A stretch of DNA of 27,891 nucleotides from DASRIA01 sp035650255 (GTDB taxonomy: Bacteria > Actinomycetota > Thermoleophilia > Solirubrobacterales > JBBDJG01): positions 1 through 27,891 of the forward strand of contig DASRIA010000076.1 of NCBI GenBank assembly GCA_035650255.1, written 5' to 3'. Below the pieces are notes generated by a model. It was not told the DNA's origin and ran no database searches. It worked only from the letters and a program-made list of their open reading frames with translations. This document shows positions 1 to 7,793 of the stretch, in pieces. The position numbers and the translations under genes are program-made. The number at the start of each line of letters is the position of its first letter. The first letter of the stretch is position 1.

Positions 1-382
1 GGTCGAGCCGGTCGACCTTGTTGACGGCGACCACGACCGGGACGTTGACGCCCTTGAGCGCCTCGGCGATGAAGACGTCGCCCGGACCGCCGATCCCCTG
101 CTCGCCGTTGACCACGAACAGGGCGGCGTCGGCCTCGCCGATCTCGGACTCGACGCGGTGCTGCATGCGGGTGGTCAGCGCGTCGCGCGGGCGCTGCACG
201 CCGGGCAGGTCGGTGAGCACGATCTGGACGTCGTCGCGCGTCGCCACCCCGCGGATCGCGCGGCGCGTCGTCTGCGGCTTGTCGGACGTGACCGCCACCT
301 TTGCGCCCACCAGCCCGTTGACCAGCGTCGACTTGCCCACGTTGGGCCGCCCCGCGACGGCGATGAAGCCAGAGCGGGTCAC
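1..382 (-). CDS. era: GTPase Era, N-terminal part (runs off the left edge)
   Basis: Era is a Ras-like GTPase that binds 16S rRNA and assists maturation of the small ribosomal subunit. About 127 residues are visible, all G domain. They show the P-loop GRPNVGKST near residues 11-19, the switch I segment DKPQTTR, a G3 motif read as DLPG, and NKVD (G4) just before the window edge. The KH domain lies outside. The start is GTG at 382, whose last two bases are part of the TGA stop of ybeY (GTGA overlap), so translation is probably coupled. Era usually has DTPG at G3; the Leu here is a small deviation, and DxxG is kept. The yqeY-phoH-ybeY-era order is a common conserved cluster and supports Era over the related Der. 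Confidence 0.93.
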   Translation of the reverse strand, partial: MTRSGFIAVAGRPNVGKSTLVNGLVGAKVAVTSDKPQTTRRAIRGVATRDDVQIVLTDLPGVQRPRDALTTRMQHRVESEIGEADAALFVVNGEQGIGGPGDVFIAEALKGVNVPVVVAVNKVDRLD

Positions 383-741
383 GCGCGCAGCCGCTCCATC
401 ACCTGGTCCTGGAGCGCCAGCATCTCGCCGGCGTCGGCCTCGTGGTCGTGGCCGGCCAGGTGCAGCACGCCGTGCACCACGGCCTCCTCGAGGTCCTCCG
501 TGTGGGCCGGGCAGATCACGACGTCGCCGAGCTCGCGCGGGCCCGTCGCGGGACCCACGCCGTCCACCGGGAAGGACAGCACGTCGGTGGGCCGGTCGAG
601 GCCACGGTGCTCCCGGTTCAGCTCCCTGATCCGTTCCGGGTCGACCAGCTCCACGCTCAGGTGCCCGTCACGCACGTCGCACGCATCGAGCGCAGCCATC
701 GCCGCGGAGCGCAGCTCGGCCGGGCACTCCAGCTCCAGCAT
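379..741 (-). CDS. ybeY: Endoribonuclease YbeY, rRNA maturation factor
   Basis: YbeY is a zinc-dependent endoribonuclease involved in 16S rRNA 3'-end maturation and 70S quality control. The 120-residue protein, slightly short for the family, has the conserved TDVLSFP at residues 52-58, GDVVIC at 72-77 and the metal-binding H-x3-H-x5-H signature with histidines at 90, 94 and 100. It lies 6 bases downstream of phoH and overlaps era by GTGA, so it is inside one operon. ATG at 741 is the natural start because it directly follows the phoH stop. Confidence 0.95.
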   Translation of the reverse strand: MLELECPAELRSAAMAALDACDVRDGHLSVELVDPERIRELNREHRGLDRPTDVLSFPVDGVGPATGPRELGDVVICPAHTEDLEEAVVHGVLHLAGHDHEADAGEMLALQDQVMERLRA

Positions 742-747
742 CGGGGC

Positions 748-1704
748 CTAGGACGCAGCCGGGGGCCGGCGCGCCGGGCGCAGCTCCGGAGCCGCCGCCT
801 GCGCGTGCTCGGCATAGGCGTTCACGATCCGCTGCACGAGCTTGTGCCGCACGACGTCTTCGCCGGTGAAGTTCACGAAGTCGATGTCGGTCACGGTGTT
901 GAGGATGTCGCGCACCACCACCAGGCCGGAGCGCTGATCGCCCGGGAGGTCGATCTGCGTGATGTCGCCGGTGACGACCATGGTGGAGTTGAACCCGAGC
1001 CGCGTGAGGAACATCTTCATCTGCTCGGGCGTGGTGTTCTGAGCCTCGTCCAGGATGATGAACGAGTCGTTGAGCGTGCGGCCGCGCATGAACGCCAGCG
1101 GCGCAACCTCGATCACGCCCTTCTCGAGGTAGCTGTTCACGCGGTCCGCCTCCAGCATGTCGTACAGCGCGTCGAACAGCGGGCGCAGGTACGGGTCGAC
1201 CTTCTCCATCATCGTGCCGGGCAGGAAGCCCAGGCGCTCGCCGGCCTCGACGGCCGGCCGGGTGAGGATGATGCGGTTGACGTCGCGGCGCGAGAGCGCG
1301 GCGGTCGCCATCGCCATCGCGAGGTACGTCTTGCCGGTGCCGGCGGGGCCGATGCCGAACGTGATCGTGTTGCGGCGGATCGAGTCGACGTAGCGCTTCT
1401 GGTTGACCGTCTTGGGCGCGACCCGCGTGGAGCGGTGCGTCCACACGACGTCGCCGAGGATCGCGGAGGGGCTCTGCTCGTGGTCCAGCGCCGAGGTCAC
1501 GGCGCCGATGGTGCCGGGCGAGATCTCGTGTCCCTGGGCGATCAGCTCGGCGAGCTCCGAGACGACCTCCCGGCCGACCTTCACCGCCTCGTCGGCACCA
1601 TCGAGCGTGAGGATGTTGCCGCGCAGGAACACGTTGCAGTCGAGGTGTCCCTCGAGCGCCTTGAGCACCGTGTCCTCCGAGCCGGCGAGCTCGGTCGCCA
1701 CCAC
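748..1704 (-). CDS. phoH: PhoH-like P-loop ATPase
   Basis: This is a PhoH-family ATPase, often linked to RNA metabolism through its constant neighbour YbeY. From the GTG at 1704 it has 318 residues, with Walker A GPAGTGKT at 119-126 and Walker B LDEAQN at 218-223, followed by TGDITQIDLP typical of the family. The N-terminal 90 residues are the KH-like lead domain of PhoH. The start is uncertain: the frame is open further upstream, where CTG at 1734 would overlap the yqeY stop, and no strong ribosome binding site marks the GTG. The short C-terminal tail is Ala/Pro/Arg-rich. Confidence 0.92.
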   Translation of the reverse strand: MVATELAGSEDTVLKALEGHLDCNVFLRGNILTLDGADEAVKVGREVVSELAELIAQGHEISPGTIGAVTSALDHEQSPSAILGDVVWTHRSTRVAPKTVNQKRYVDSIRRNTITFGIGPAGTGKTYLAMAMATAALSRRDVNRIILTRPAVEAGERLGFLPGTMMEKVDPYLRPLFDALYDMLEADRVNSYLEKGVIEVAPLAFMRGRTLNDSFIILDEAQNTTPEQMKMFLTRLGFNSTMVVTGDITQIDLPGDQRSGLVVVRDILNTVTDIDFVNFTGEDVVRHKLVQRIVNAYAEHAQAAAPELRPARRPPAAS

Positions 1705-1730
1705 GGGGTCGAGTGTGATCTGCTCGCGCT

Positions 1731-2177
1731 TCAGCCGGCCAGCCGCTCCTTGACGAGCTCGCTCACCCGCCGCCCGTCCGCCCGGCCCGCGGCCTTCTGC
1801 ATCACCGCGGACATCACCTTGCCCATGTCGCGCTGCGAGTCCGCCCCGGTCTCCGCCAGCGCGTCGGCGATCAGCGCCTGCAGCTCGTCCTCGGAGATCT
1901 GCTCGGGGAGGTAGGCATCGATCATCGACACCTCCGCCTCCTCGGCCGCGGCGGCGTCGGGGCGCCCGCCCTTGCGGAAGGCCTCCGCGGCCTCCGCGCG
2001 GCGCTTGCGCTCCCGCTTCAGCACGGCGATCTCCTGCTGCTCGTCGAGATCGGCACGGGCGGTCTTGGCCTCCTTCTGGAGGGCATCGATCAGCAGGCGC
2101 AGCGCAGCCAGGCGCGGACGGTCCTGTGACTTCGCCGCACTGGACAGGTCGGATTGAATTTGGTCCGTGATGCTCAC
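1731..2177 (-). CDS. yqeY: GatB/YqeY domain protein
   Basis: The 148-residue protein matches the stand-alone GatB/YqeY family, which shares the tail domain of the tRNA amidotransferase subunit GatB and is thought to bind tRNA; its precise role is not established. Visible family features are the helical N-terminus with LRLLIDALQKEAK, the YLPEQ motif near 89-93 and the C-terminal MGKVMSAVM segment followed by a GR-rich stretch. It is the first gene of the yqeY-phoH-ybeY-era operon. The GTG start at 2177 has no Shine-Dalgarno sequence but lies 7 bases after a TACCCT hexamer, so the message may be leaderless. Confidence 0.92.
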   Translation of the reverse strand: MSITDQIQSDLSSAAKSQDRPRLAALRLLIDALQKEAKTARADLDEQQEIAVLKRERKRRAEAAEAFRKGGRPDAAAAEEAEVSMIDAYLPEQISEDELQALIADALAETGADSQRDMGKVMSAVMQKAAGRADGRRVSELVKERLAG

Positions 2178-2184
2178 CGCGTCA

Positions 2185-2190
2185 AGGGTA
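2185..2190 (-). promoter_or_regulatory. Candidate -10 element of the yqeY operon (leaderless)
   Basis: TACCCT on the minus strand, followed by 7 bases and the GTG start of yqeY. No Shine-Dalgarno sequence is present. This is the same geometry as at five other genes in the window. No clear -35 hexamer is visible. Confidence 0.4.
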
Positions 2191-2205
2191 GCGGGGTAGG
2201 GCCGG

Positions 2206-2937
2206 GTGCCGGGAGTCTCGAGCGTGCGGCGATCGCTTGCCCGGCTGCGCCGTCCGCTCCCGCTTGCCGACCTCCAGGGCGACTCGTTCTACGACGCATA
2301 CTGGGGCCGGCGCCTGGACCTCGAGCCCGACATCGTCACGACTGCGCCGGCGCGCGCCCGGATCGTGTCGGAGTTCGTGCAGCCGGGGTGGTCCGTGCTG
2401 GATCTCGGGTGCGGCGACGGCAGCTTCCTCCACTGCCTCGGTCAGGTGGTCCCCGGCATCCAGGCACGCGGAGCCGACGTGTCGGACAGGGCGCTCGAGC
2501 AGGCGCGGGCACGCGGCATCGACGCGGTCAGGCTCGACCTCGCCGACCCGGGCGCGGAGGTCCCGGGCACGGCGGACGTCGTGACCGCGCTGGAGGTGAT
2601 CGAGCATCTCCCGGACGCCGAGCGCGCCGTGCTGAAGGCCGCCGCGGCCGCCCACCGCTACCTGATCGTGAGCGTTCCCAACCTGGGCTTCGTCGAGAGC
2701 CGCGCCCGGCTGCTGCTGGGACGGGGCCCGAACACGAACGTCGTGCACCACGTGCGCGAGCACCTGCGCCAGTGGACGGTGCGCGACTTCCGCGAGTGGG
2801 CGGAGCATCTGGGCCTGCGCATCGTCGCCGAGCGGCCGACGCGCCCGGTCGGCTTCATGCGGCTCGGCCGGCTGATGCCCGCGCTGTTCTCATCAGGGAT
2901 GCTGTACGTGATCGAGGGACGGAGCACCAATGAGTGA
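2206..2937 (+). CDS. MetW-like class I SAM-dependent methyltransferase
   Basis: A 243-residue class I methyltransferase. The SAM-binding motif I VLDLGCGDGSF is at about 64-74, motif II contains GADVSD, and motif IV/post-motif is ALEVIEHLPDAE. The SVPNLGFVESRARLL segment that follows resembles MetW, which acts with MetX in methionine synthesis, and related small-molecule methyltransferases. No metX is nearby, so the substrate is unknown. It starts at GTG 2206, divergent from yqeY with only 28 bases between them. Its stop overlaps the next gene by 8 bases, and a GNAT gene follows, giving a three-gene cassette. Confidence 0.8.
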   Translation: MPGVSSVRRSLARLRRPLPLADLQGDSFYDAYWGRRLDLEPDIVTTAPARARIVSEFVQPGWSVLDLGCGDGSFLHCLGQVVPGIQARGADVSDRALEQARARGIDAVRLDLADPGAEVPGTADVVTALEVIEHLPDAERAVLKAAAAAHRYLIVSVPNLGFVESRARLLLGRGPNTNVVHHVREHLRQWTVRDFREWAEHLGLRIVAERPTRPVGFMRLGRLMPALFSSGMLYVIEGRSTNE

Positions 2938-3235
2938 ACGAGACACCGCCGGCCAGCGGAAGGTTCGCCTGATGAGCGTCTGGGTCGCGATCGGCGTGGT
3001 GCTGATGGTGCTGGGAGCGTTCACGACCCTGTGGGTGAGCTTCCTGGGCGCGGCGGTGATCGCCTCGACTCCGGTGTTCTTCACGCTGCGCACTGCGCTC
3101 GCAACCCGGCGGGTGCCCGAGCTGCCCGAGCGCCGCAGCGAGCGTGGCTCGCTCCCGGACGTGCTCGGCCGGACGCCCGGTCGCAGGCCGCCCTCGCGCC
3201 CCCGAGCGCCGCGACGCCTGCGGGACCACGACTGA
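2930..3235 (+). CDS. Small two-helix membrane protein, unknown function
   Basis: A 101-residue protein with a charged 14-residue N-terminus, two hydrophobic segments at about 16-33 and 35-52, and a very Arg/Pro-rich cytoplasmic-type tail. I do not recognise a family. It starts with ATG inside the end of the methyltransferase gene (8-base overlap) and its TGA overlaps the ATG of the GNAT gene by one base. This tight packing on both sides supports it being a real gene, translated together with its neighbours. Confidence 0.7.
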   Translation: MSERDTAGQRKVRLMSVWVAIGVVLMVLGAFTTLWVSFLGAAVIASTPVFFTLRTALATRRVPELPERRSERGSLPDVLGRTPGRRPPSRPRAPRRLRDHD

Positions 3236-3750
3236 TGGCGGGCTCGCAAATGCGGCCGGAACGCCCGGCCGACTTTGCCGCCGTGCACGACCTGAACCAG
3301 CAGGCGTTCGGGCCCGGCTCGCCGGAGGCGGACCTGGTCGACGCGCTCCGCGCGGCCGGTGCCCACGTGCCCGAGCTGTGCCTGGTCGCGACACGCGACG
3401 GGAAGGTGGTCGCGCACATCTTCTTCAGCGAGTGCATGCTCGAGTCCGGCGACGCCGTGCTGGCGCTCGCGCCGATGGCGGTGCTGCCGGAGTACCAGCG
3501 GACGGGCGTCGGCTCCGCTCTGGCGCGCGAGGCGCTGGCGCGCGCCACCGGCACGGACTTCCCGCTGGTGGTCGTGCTGGGGCACCCCGAGTACTACCCG
3601 CGGTTCGGGTTCGAGCCGGCCGACGGGTACGGCGTCCGCGCCCCGTGGGACGTGCCGCCCGAAGCCTGGATGGTGCTGCCGCTGCCCGCATACCGGCCCG
3701 AGGCGCGCGGCCTCGTCAAGTACGCGGCGCCGTTCGACCTGGCGACCTAG
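3235..3750 (+). CDS. GNAT family N-acetyltransferase (YhbS-like)
   Basis: A 171-residue Gcn5-related acetyltransferase. Motif A with the acetyl-CoA loop is PEYQRTGVG at about 85-93, and LGHPEYYPRFGF at 115-126 is typical of the YhbS-type subgroup. The substrate cannot be predicted. The same frame stays open upstream to 3031, but the start at ATG 3235 is chosen because it forms a TGATG overlap with the preceding gene and the protein then begins at the family's normal position (MRPERPADF). The TAG stop is also the stop of the convergent mtaB: a single CTAG at 3747-3750 serves both. Confidence 0.85.
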   Translation: MAGSQMRPERPADFAAVHDLNQQAFGPGSPEADLVDALRAAGAHVPELCLVATRDGKVVAHIFFSECMLESGDAVLALAPMAVLPEYQRTGVGSALAREALARATGTDFPLVVVLGHPEYYPRFGFEPADGYGVRAPWDVPPEAWMVLPLPAYRPEARGLVKYAAPFDLAT

Positions 3751-5009
3751 ACGGGAACGCCGGCGCAGCCGTCGGCGTGCAGCTCCGTGGCCCGGGCGGT
3801 GACGGTCTCGCCCGCGGCTCCCGCACCCGGCGGGAGGTACCAGCGCGTGTAGTCGCGGCTGTAGCCCGACACCCGCTCGGTGGCGACCTTGTCGACCAGC
3901 ACCTCCTCGGCGGCGCCCAGCTTTCCCGCCCGGTGGCGGCGGCCGAGCGCCTCCGACAGGCCGCGCAGCTCGCGGCTGCGGCGCTTCTTCTCTTCCGGCG
4001 GCACCGGATCGCCCAGCCGCTCGGCCTCGGTGCCGGGACGGGCGGAGAAGCTGAACGTGTGCACCTTCGTGATCCCCGTGTCACGCACGAGGGCGAGCGT
4101 GCGCTCGAAAGCCGCACTGTCCTCGGCCGGATAGCCCACGATCACGTCGGTGGTGAGGTTGACGTGCGGCACGCGCTCACGCAGGCGCGCGATCGCCGCC
4201 GCGTACCCCGCCGCGTCGTAGTTGCGTCCCATCGCGGCCAGCACTCCGTCGTCGCCCGATTGCAGCGGCACGTGCAGGTGCGGGCAGATGCGCGGCTCGC
4301 CGGCCAGCGCGTCGAGCAGGGAGTCGCGCACGTGGATCACCTCCACCGACGAGAGGCGCACGCGCTCGACTCCGGGCACTGCGGCGACGGCGCGCATCAG
4401 GTGGCCGAGCTCCAGGCCGCGTTCCGGGTCGCGGTAATCGCCCACCGAGATGCCGGTCATCACCATCTCGGGCTGACCCTGCGCGACTCGCCTGCGCACC
4501 TCGCCGAGCACCGCGTCGGCAGGGCGCGAGCGGGCCGCGCCGCGCACCTTCGGGATGATGCAGTACGCGCAGTGGCAGTCGCAGCCGTCCTGCACCTTCA
4601 CGAAACCGCGCGTGCGGGTCGCGGACAGGGGCTGGCGCGCGAGCACGTCCGTCTCGACGTCGGCGCAGCCGGGACCGGCCGCCCCCGCCACCTCGCCGGC
4701 GACATCGTCCGCGGTGCCGACCAGCGCGGTGACCTGCGGGCCGAGCGCGTCGAACTGCGCCGCATCGAGGTTGGCGGCGCACCCGGTCACGACCACTCGC
4801 CGTCCGCCGCGGCCGTGCGCGGAGCGGCGCACGGACTGGCGCGACTTCGCCTCCGCCTCGCGCGTGATGCAGCAGGTGTTGACCACGTGCAGGTCGGCCT
4901 CGTCCTCGGGCGCCTCGGTGTGCCCGGCCTCCAGCAGCCGCGCCCGCGCCAGCATCGCGTCCGCCTGCGAGACCTTGCACCCCAGGAACTTGGTGTGGAA
5001 GGTGGTCAC
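3747..5009 (-). CDS. mtaB: tRNA N6-threonylcarbamoyladenosine(37) methylthiotransferase MtaB
   Basis: MtaB is a radical-SAM enzyme that adds a methylthio group to t6A37 of tRNAs reading ANN codons. The 420-residue protein has the N-terminal UPF0004 domain, whose cluster cysteines are at 11 (LGCKVSQ), 46 (NTC) and 77 (TGCAA). The radical-SAM triad follows at 143, 147 and 150 (C-x3-C-x2-C), then a C-terminal TRAM-like region. GCKV rather than the MiaB-type N-terminus points to MtaB. The frame is open upstream to 5192, but GTG 5009 is the right start: it has a strong GGAGGAG 8 bases ahead and shares GTGA with the stop of the SnoaL-like gene. Confidence 0.93.
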   Translation of the reverse strand: MTTFHTKFLGCKVSQADAMLARARLLEAGHTEAPEDEADLHVVNTCCITREAEAKSRQSVRRSAHGRGGRRVVVTGCAANLDAAQFDALGPQVTALVGTADDVAGEVAGAAGPGCADVETDVLARQPLSATRTRGFVKVQDGCDCHCAYCIIPKVRGAARSRPADAVLGEVRRRVAQGQPEMVMTGISVGDYRDPERGLELGHLMRAVAAVPGVERVRLSSVEVIHVRDSLLDALAGEPRICPHLHVPLQSGDDGVLAAMGRNYDAAGYAAAIARLRERVPHVNLTTDVIVGYPAEDSAAFERTLALVRDTGITKVHTFSFSARPGTEAERLGDPVPPEEKKRRSRELRGLSEALGRRHRAGKLGAAEEVLVDKVATERVSGYSRDYTRWYLPPGAGAAGETVTARATELHADGCAGVPV

Positions 5010-5350
5010 GTCGAGCTCTCCTCCCCGAGATGAACGATGCTCACGATCCGTCCCTCCACGAACGACATGACCCCGACGAAACGGCCGGCCCGCTCGAAGT
5101 GGAGAACGAACACCACATTGGGCCCATTCTCGTGCGTCTCGACCAGGTCCCAGCGCTGGCCTGACCACTCCGCGAGGTTGTCTGCGTACCACCGGTCAAC
5201 GGCGTCGGCGCCGCGGAAGATCCCGTGCTCGTTGCTCACCCAAGCTGGAACGAACAGCTCGATCTCCGGGTGATAGAGGTCGCGAAACGCATTGGGGTCA
5301 CCGCGACTGAGCGCGTCGTAGCAACGCTCTACCTCCTCCCGCAGGCTCAT
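5006..5350 (-). CDS. SnoaL-like / NTF2-fold protein
   Basis: A 114-residue protein starting MSLREEVERCYDALSRGD, with DLYHPEIELFVP and a C-terminal FVEGRIVSIVHL. This is the cone-shaped NTF2/SnoaL fold used by isomerases, hydrolases and many binding proteins. Function cannot be assigned. The start ATG at 5350 is preferred over upstream in-frame codons because it begins at the family's usual helix and is placed 7 bases after a TATATT hexamer. It overlaps mtaB by GTGA. Its G+C (about 64% counted over 5041-5160) is lower than that of its neighbours, so it may be a later arrival. Confidence 0.8.
   Translation of the reverse strand: MSLREEVERCYDALSRGDPNAFRDLYHPEIELFVPAWVSNEHGIFRGADAVDRWYADNLAEWSGQRWDLVETHENGPNVVFVLHFERAGRFVGVMSFVEGRIVSIVHLGEESST
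5018..5024 (-). promoter_or_regulatory. Ribosome binding site of mtaB
   Basis: GGAGGAG on the minus strand, 8 bases before the GTG at 5009. It lies inside the end of the upstream SnoaL-like gene and decides the start of mtaB against a longer open frame. Confidence 0.8.
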
Positions 5351-5357
5351 GCGCGCC

Positions 5358-5363
5358 AATATA
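5358..5363 (-). promoter_or_regulatory. Candidate -10 element for SnoaL-mtaB, inside an inverted repeat
   Basis: TATATT on the minus strand, 7 bases before the ATG at 5350, with no Shine-Dalgarno sequence. It is the centre of a perfect 5-base inverted repeat GCGCC-AATATA-GGCGC (5353-5368) in the divergent gap with the Rid gene, so the site may also bind a regulator. Confidence 0.4.
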
Positions 5364-5390
5364 GGCGCTTCCCTCTCAACCCCGTGATGG

Positions 5391-5396
5391 AAGGAG
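5391..5396 (+). promoter_or_regulatory. Ribosome binding site of the Rid-family gene
   Basis: AAGGAG, 7 bases before the ATG at 5404. One of the few strong Shine-Dalgarno sequences in the window. Confidence 0.75.
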
Positions 5397-5403
5397 ACCC
5401 GAC

Positions 5404-5811
5404 ATGCCGGTCGAGAAGCTGAACATCCCCACCCTGCCCGAGCCACAGGGCTTCACCCATGTCGGCATCGCCAGCGGCAGCCGCATCGTGTTCCTTGCCG
5501 GGCAGGTCGCTCAGGACAAGGAAGGCAACCTCGTCGGAGCCGGGGACCTCGCGGCGCAGACGGAGCAGGCGGTGCTGAACGTTGCGGCCGGGCTGGACGC
5601 CGCCGGAGCGACGTTCGACGACGTCGCCAAGACCACCATCTACGTGGTCGACTGGGACGACGCGAAGCTGGAGCAGCTGATCACGGGATTCGGGCGTGCG
5701 GCCGAGCGCATCGGTGGCGCGTCGGTGGCGCCGGCCACGCTCGTGCCGGTCCCGCGCCTGTTCCAGGAGGGCTACCTGGTCGAGCTCGACGTGACCGCCG
5801 TGCTGCCCTAG
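5404..5811 (+). CDS. RidA/YjgF/YER057c/UK114 family protein
   Basis: A 135-residue Rid-family protein. RidA proper hydrolyses reactive enamine/imine intermediates released by PLP enzymes. Family features are the VFLAGQVAQD strand near 30-39, the QTEQAVLNVAAGLDAAGATFDDVAKTT helix region and the C-terminal VELDVTAVL strand. The position that holds the catalytic arginine in RidA (within PARS) reads APAT here, so this is probably another Rid subgroup without the classic deaminase activity; this rests on an alignment by eye. It has its own ribosome binding site, diverges from SnoaL-mtaB and shares a CTAG stop with the convergent prmA. Confidence 0.88.
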   Translation: MPVEKLNIPTLPEPQGFTHVGIASGSRIVFLAGQVAQDKEGNLVGAGDLAAQTEQAVLNVAAGLDAAGATFDDVAKTTIYVVDWDDAKLEQLITGFGRAAERIGGASVAPATLVPVPRLFQEGYLVELDVTAVLP

Positions 5812-6632
5812 GACGCGAGGATCGCGGCCCAGTCGCCGGCCACCATCCGGCGGCGCTCCGTCAGGGCGGCCTCGCCCAGCGCCGCCGCCACGCGATCCGC
5901 CTCCTCGCGCAGGAAGCCGGACGCGATCAGGGTGCCGGGCCGCTCGCCGCGCCCGGCCCATCCCGCCGCGACGGCCTCGCACAGCCGCGTCGTGAGGTTG
6001 GCGGCCATCACGTCCGCGACCGGCACCGGCTCCGCGCGCAGGTCGAGCCGCCGGGCATCCAGCTGCACGCCGTTCGCGCGCGCGTTGCGATCGGTCTCCT
6101 CGATCGCGGCCTGGTCGGCATCGACGCCGAGCACCGGCTCGAAGCCCAGCTTCGCGGCCGCGATCGACAGCACGCCCGAGCCGCAGCCCAGATCGGTGAA
6201 GGACCCGGTGGCCGGGACCTCGAGCAGCAGCTCCAGGCACATGCGCGTCGTGGGGTGCGTTCCCGTGCCGAACGCGCCGCCGGGGTCGATCACGACCTCT
6301 TCCACGCCGCCGCGCTCGGCGGCCCGCTCCCACGGCGGGCGCAGGTACAGCCGCCCGGCCACGAGCACCGGGAAGTAGAACCGCTTCCAGCGCTCGGCCC
6401 AGTCGTCGGGCACCTCGCGGCTGTCGACCTCCACGACGTCGGCGCCCGCGGTCGCCCTCAGCCCGCCGAGGTCGGGCAGCTCGCCCTCCGCGCCGTAGAT
6501 CGCATACTCCACGAGCCCCGCCCGCCCGTCCGGAGCGTCGACCTGCTCGAGGCCGCCGGGCGCCATCTCGATCAGCTCGGCGAGCACGACCTCCGCCTGC
6601 TCGGCCGGGCAGCGAACCGCCAGCCGGATCAA
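5808..6632 (-). CDS. prmA: Ribosomal protein L11 methyltransferase
   Basis: PrmA methylates lysines and the N-terminus of ribosomal protein L11. The 274-residue protein has an N-terminal substrate-recognition part (to about 100), the PrmA signature DPGGAFGTGTHPTT at 116-129, SAM motif I DLGCGSG at 147-153, the acidic GVDAD at 169-173 and ANLT at 211-214. The start is TTG at 6632, overlapping the dnaJ stop as TTGA, so it is translated from the hrcA-dnaJ message. dnaJ-prmA adjacency is widespread and supports the call. Confidence 0.94.
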   Translation of the reverse strand: MIRLAVRCPAEQAEVVLAELIEMAPGGLEQVDAPDGRAGLVEYAIYGAEGELPDLGGLRATAGADVVEVDSREVPDDWAERWKRFYFPVLVAGRLYLRPPWERAAERGGVEEVVIDPGGAFGTGTHPTTRMCLELLLEVPATGSFTDLGCGSGVLSIAAAKLGFEPVLGVDADQAAIEETDRNARANGVQLDARRLDLRAEPVPVADVMAANLTTRLCEAVAAGWAGRGERPGTLIASGFLREEADRVAAALGEAALTERRRMVAGDWAAILAS

Positions 6633-7765
6633 CCGCGGAACGCCTGGCGGATGCGGTCGAACAGCCCCTCGCCGTGCTTCGAGGCGTAGGTGTCGCCGTT
6701 CGCCGACTCCTCGAAGCGACGCAGCAGGTCCCGCTGCGCGTCGGTGAGCCGGCTGGGGATCATCACGTTCAGGACCACGTGCAGGTCACCGCGGCCGCGG
6801 CCGCGCAACGCGGGGAGCCCGCGGCCGCGCAGCCGGATCACCTTCGCCGGCTGCGAGCCCGCCTCCAGCTCGATCTCCTCGTCGCCGTCAAGCGTCGCCA
6901 CCGGGACGCTGCCGCCGAGCGCGGCCTGCGTGAACGGCACGTCCAGCCGCATCACGAGGTCGTCGCCGTGGCGTTCGAAGCGCGGGTCGGGCTCCACCAT
7001 CACGAGCACGTACAGGTCGCCGGGCGGCCCGCCGCGCCCGCCGGCGTGGCCCTGGCCGGTGAGCCGCACGCGCTGCCCGTCGTCGATGCCGGCCGGGATG
7101 TCTACCGACATGCTGCGCGGCCGGACCTCCCGGCCCGAGCCGCGGCACACGCCGCACGGCGTCTGCGCGATGCGGCCGTCGCCGTCGCAGCGGTCGCAGG
7201 CCTGGGTGCGCACCACCTGGCCGAACACCGTCCGGGTCATCGACTGCAGCTGGCCGGTGCCCTCGCAGCGCGGGCATGTCTCGATCGGCGTCCCGGGCTC
7301 GGCGCCGTTGCCGTTGCAGTGCGAGCACTGGGCGCTGACCTCGAACTCGACCTCCTTCGCCGCGCCCGTGAGCACCTCCTCGAGCGTCAGCGTGACTTGG
7401 ACGGCGACGTCGCGGCCGCGCTCGGGGCCGCTGCGCCCGCGCGCCCCGAAGACACCGCCGAACGGGTCTCCGCCTCCGCCGAAGAAGGCCTCGAAGATGT
7501 CGGAGATGCTGCCGAAGCCCGACGCGGGCTGCCAGCCGCCGGAGCGCAGGCCCTCATGGCCGTAGCGGTCGTACACGGCGCGCCGCTCGTGGTCGCTCAG
7601 CACCTCGTAGGCCTCGGCGACCTCCTTGAACTTCTCCTCCGCCTCCGGGTCGTGGCGGTTGATGTCCGGATGCAGCTCGCGCGCGAGCCGGCGGAACGCC
7701 TTCTTGATCTCGTCGTCGTCCGCCTCGCGGGGGACCGCGAGGACCTCGTAGTAGTCGCGGGGCAT
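6629..7765 (-). CDS. dnaJ: Chaperone protein DnaJ
   Basis: DnaJ is the co-chaperone that delivers substrates to DnaK and stimulates its ATPase. The 378-residue protein is a full type I DnaJ: J domain with HPD at 32-34, a short G/F region around 83-112, four CxxCxGxG zinc repeats at 146-153, 163-170, 189-196 and 203-210, and the C-terminal substrate-binding domain. It lies 28 bases after hrcA without a good ribosome binding site. No dnaK or grpE is nearby. Many actinobacteria have a second dnaJ beside dnaK; this copy is of the hrcA-linked kind. Confidence 0.96.
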   Translation of the reverse strand: MPRDYYEVLAVPREADDDEIKKAFRRLARELHPDINRHDPEAEEKFKEVAEAYEVLSDHERRAVYDRYGHEGLRSGGWQPASGFGSISDIFEAFFGGGGDPFGGVFGARGRSGPERGRDVAVQVTLTLEEVLTGAAKEVEFEVSAQCSHCNGNGAEPGTPIETCPRCEGTGQLQSMTRTVFGQVVRTQACDRCDGDGRIAQTPCGVCRGSGREVRPRSMSVDIPAGIDDGQRVRLTGQGHAGGRGGPPGDLYVLVMVEPDPRFERHGDDLVMRLDVPFTQAALGGSVPVATLDGDEEIELEAGSQPAKVIRLRGRGLPALRGRGRGDLHVVLNVMIPSRLTDAQRDLLRRFEESANGDTYASKHGEGLFDRIRQAFRG

Positions 7766-7793
7766 GGCTAGATGCTGGTGAGGCGGTCGGCCG

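Noticed and set aside
442..1914. A long plus-strand open frame across ybeY, phoH and yqeY
   Set aside because: It is the antisense of three recognisable genes; its Arg/His/Val-rich translation is typical of shadow frames in GC-rich DNA.
3144..5033. A 629-codon plus-strand frame over the GNAT gene and mtaB
   Set aside because: Low-complexity translation, with both underlying genes having clear family motifs in other frames.
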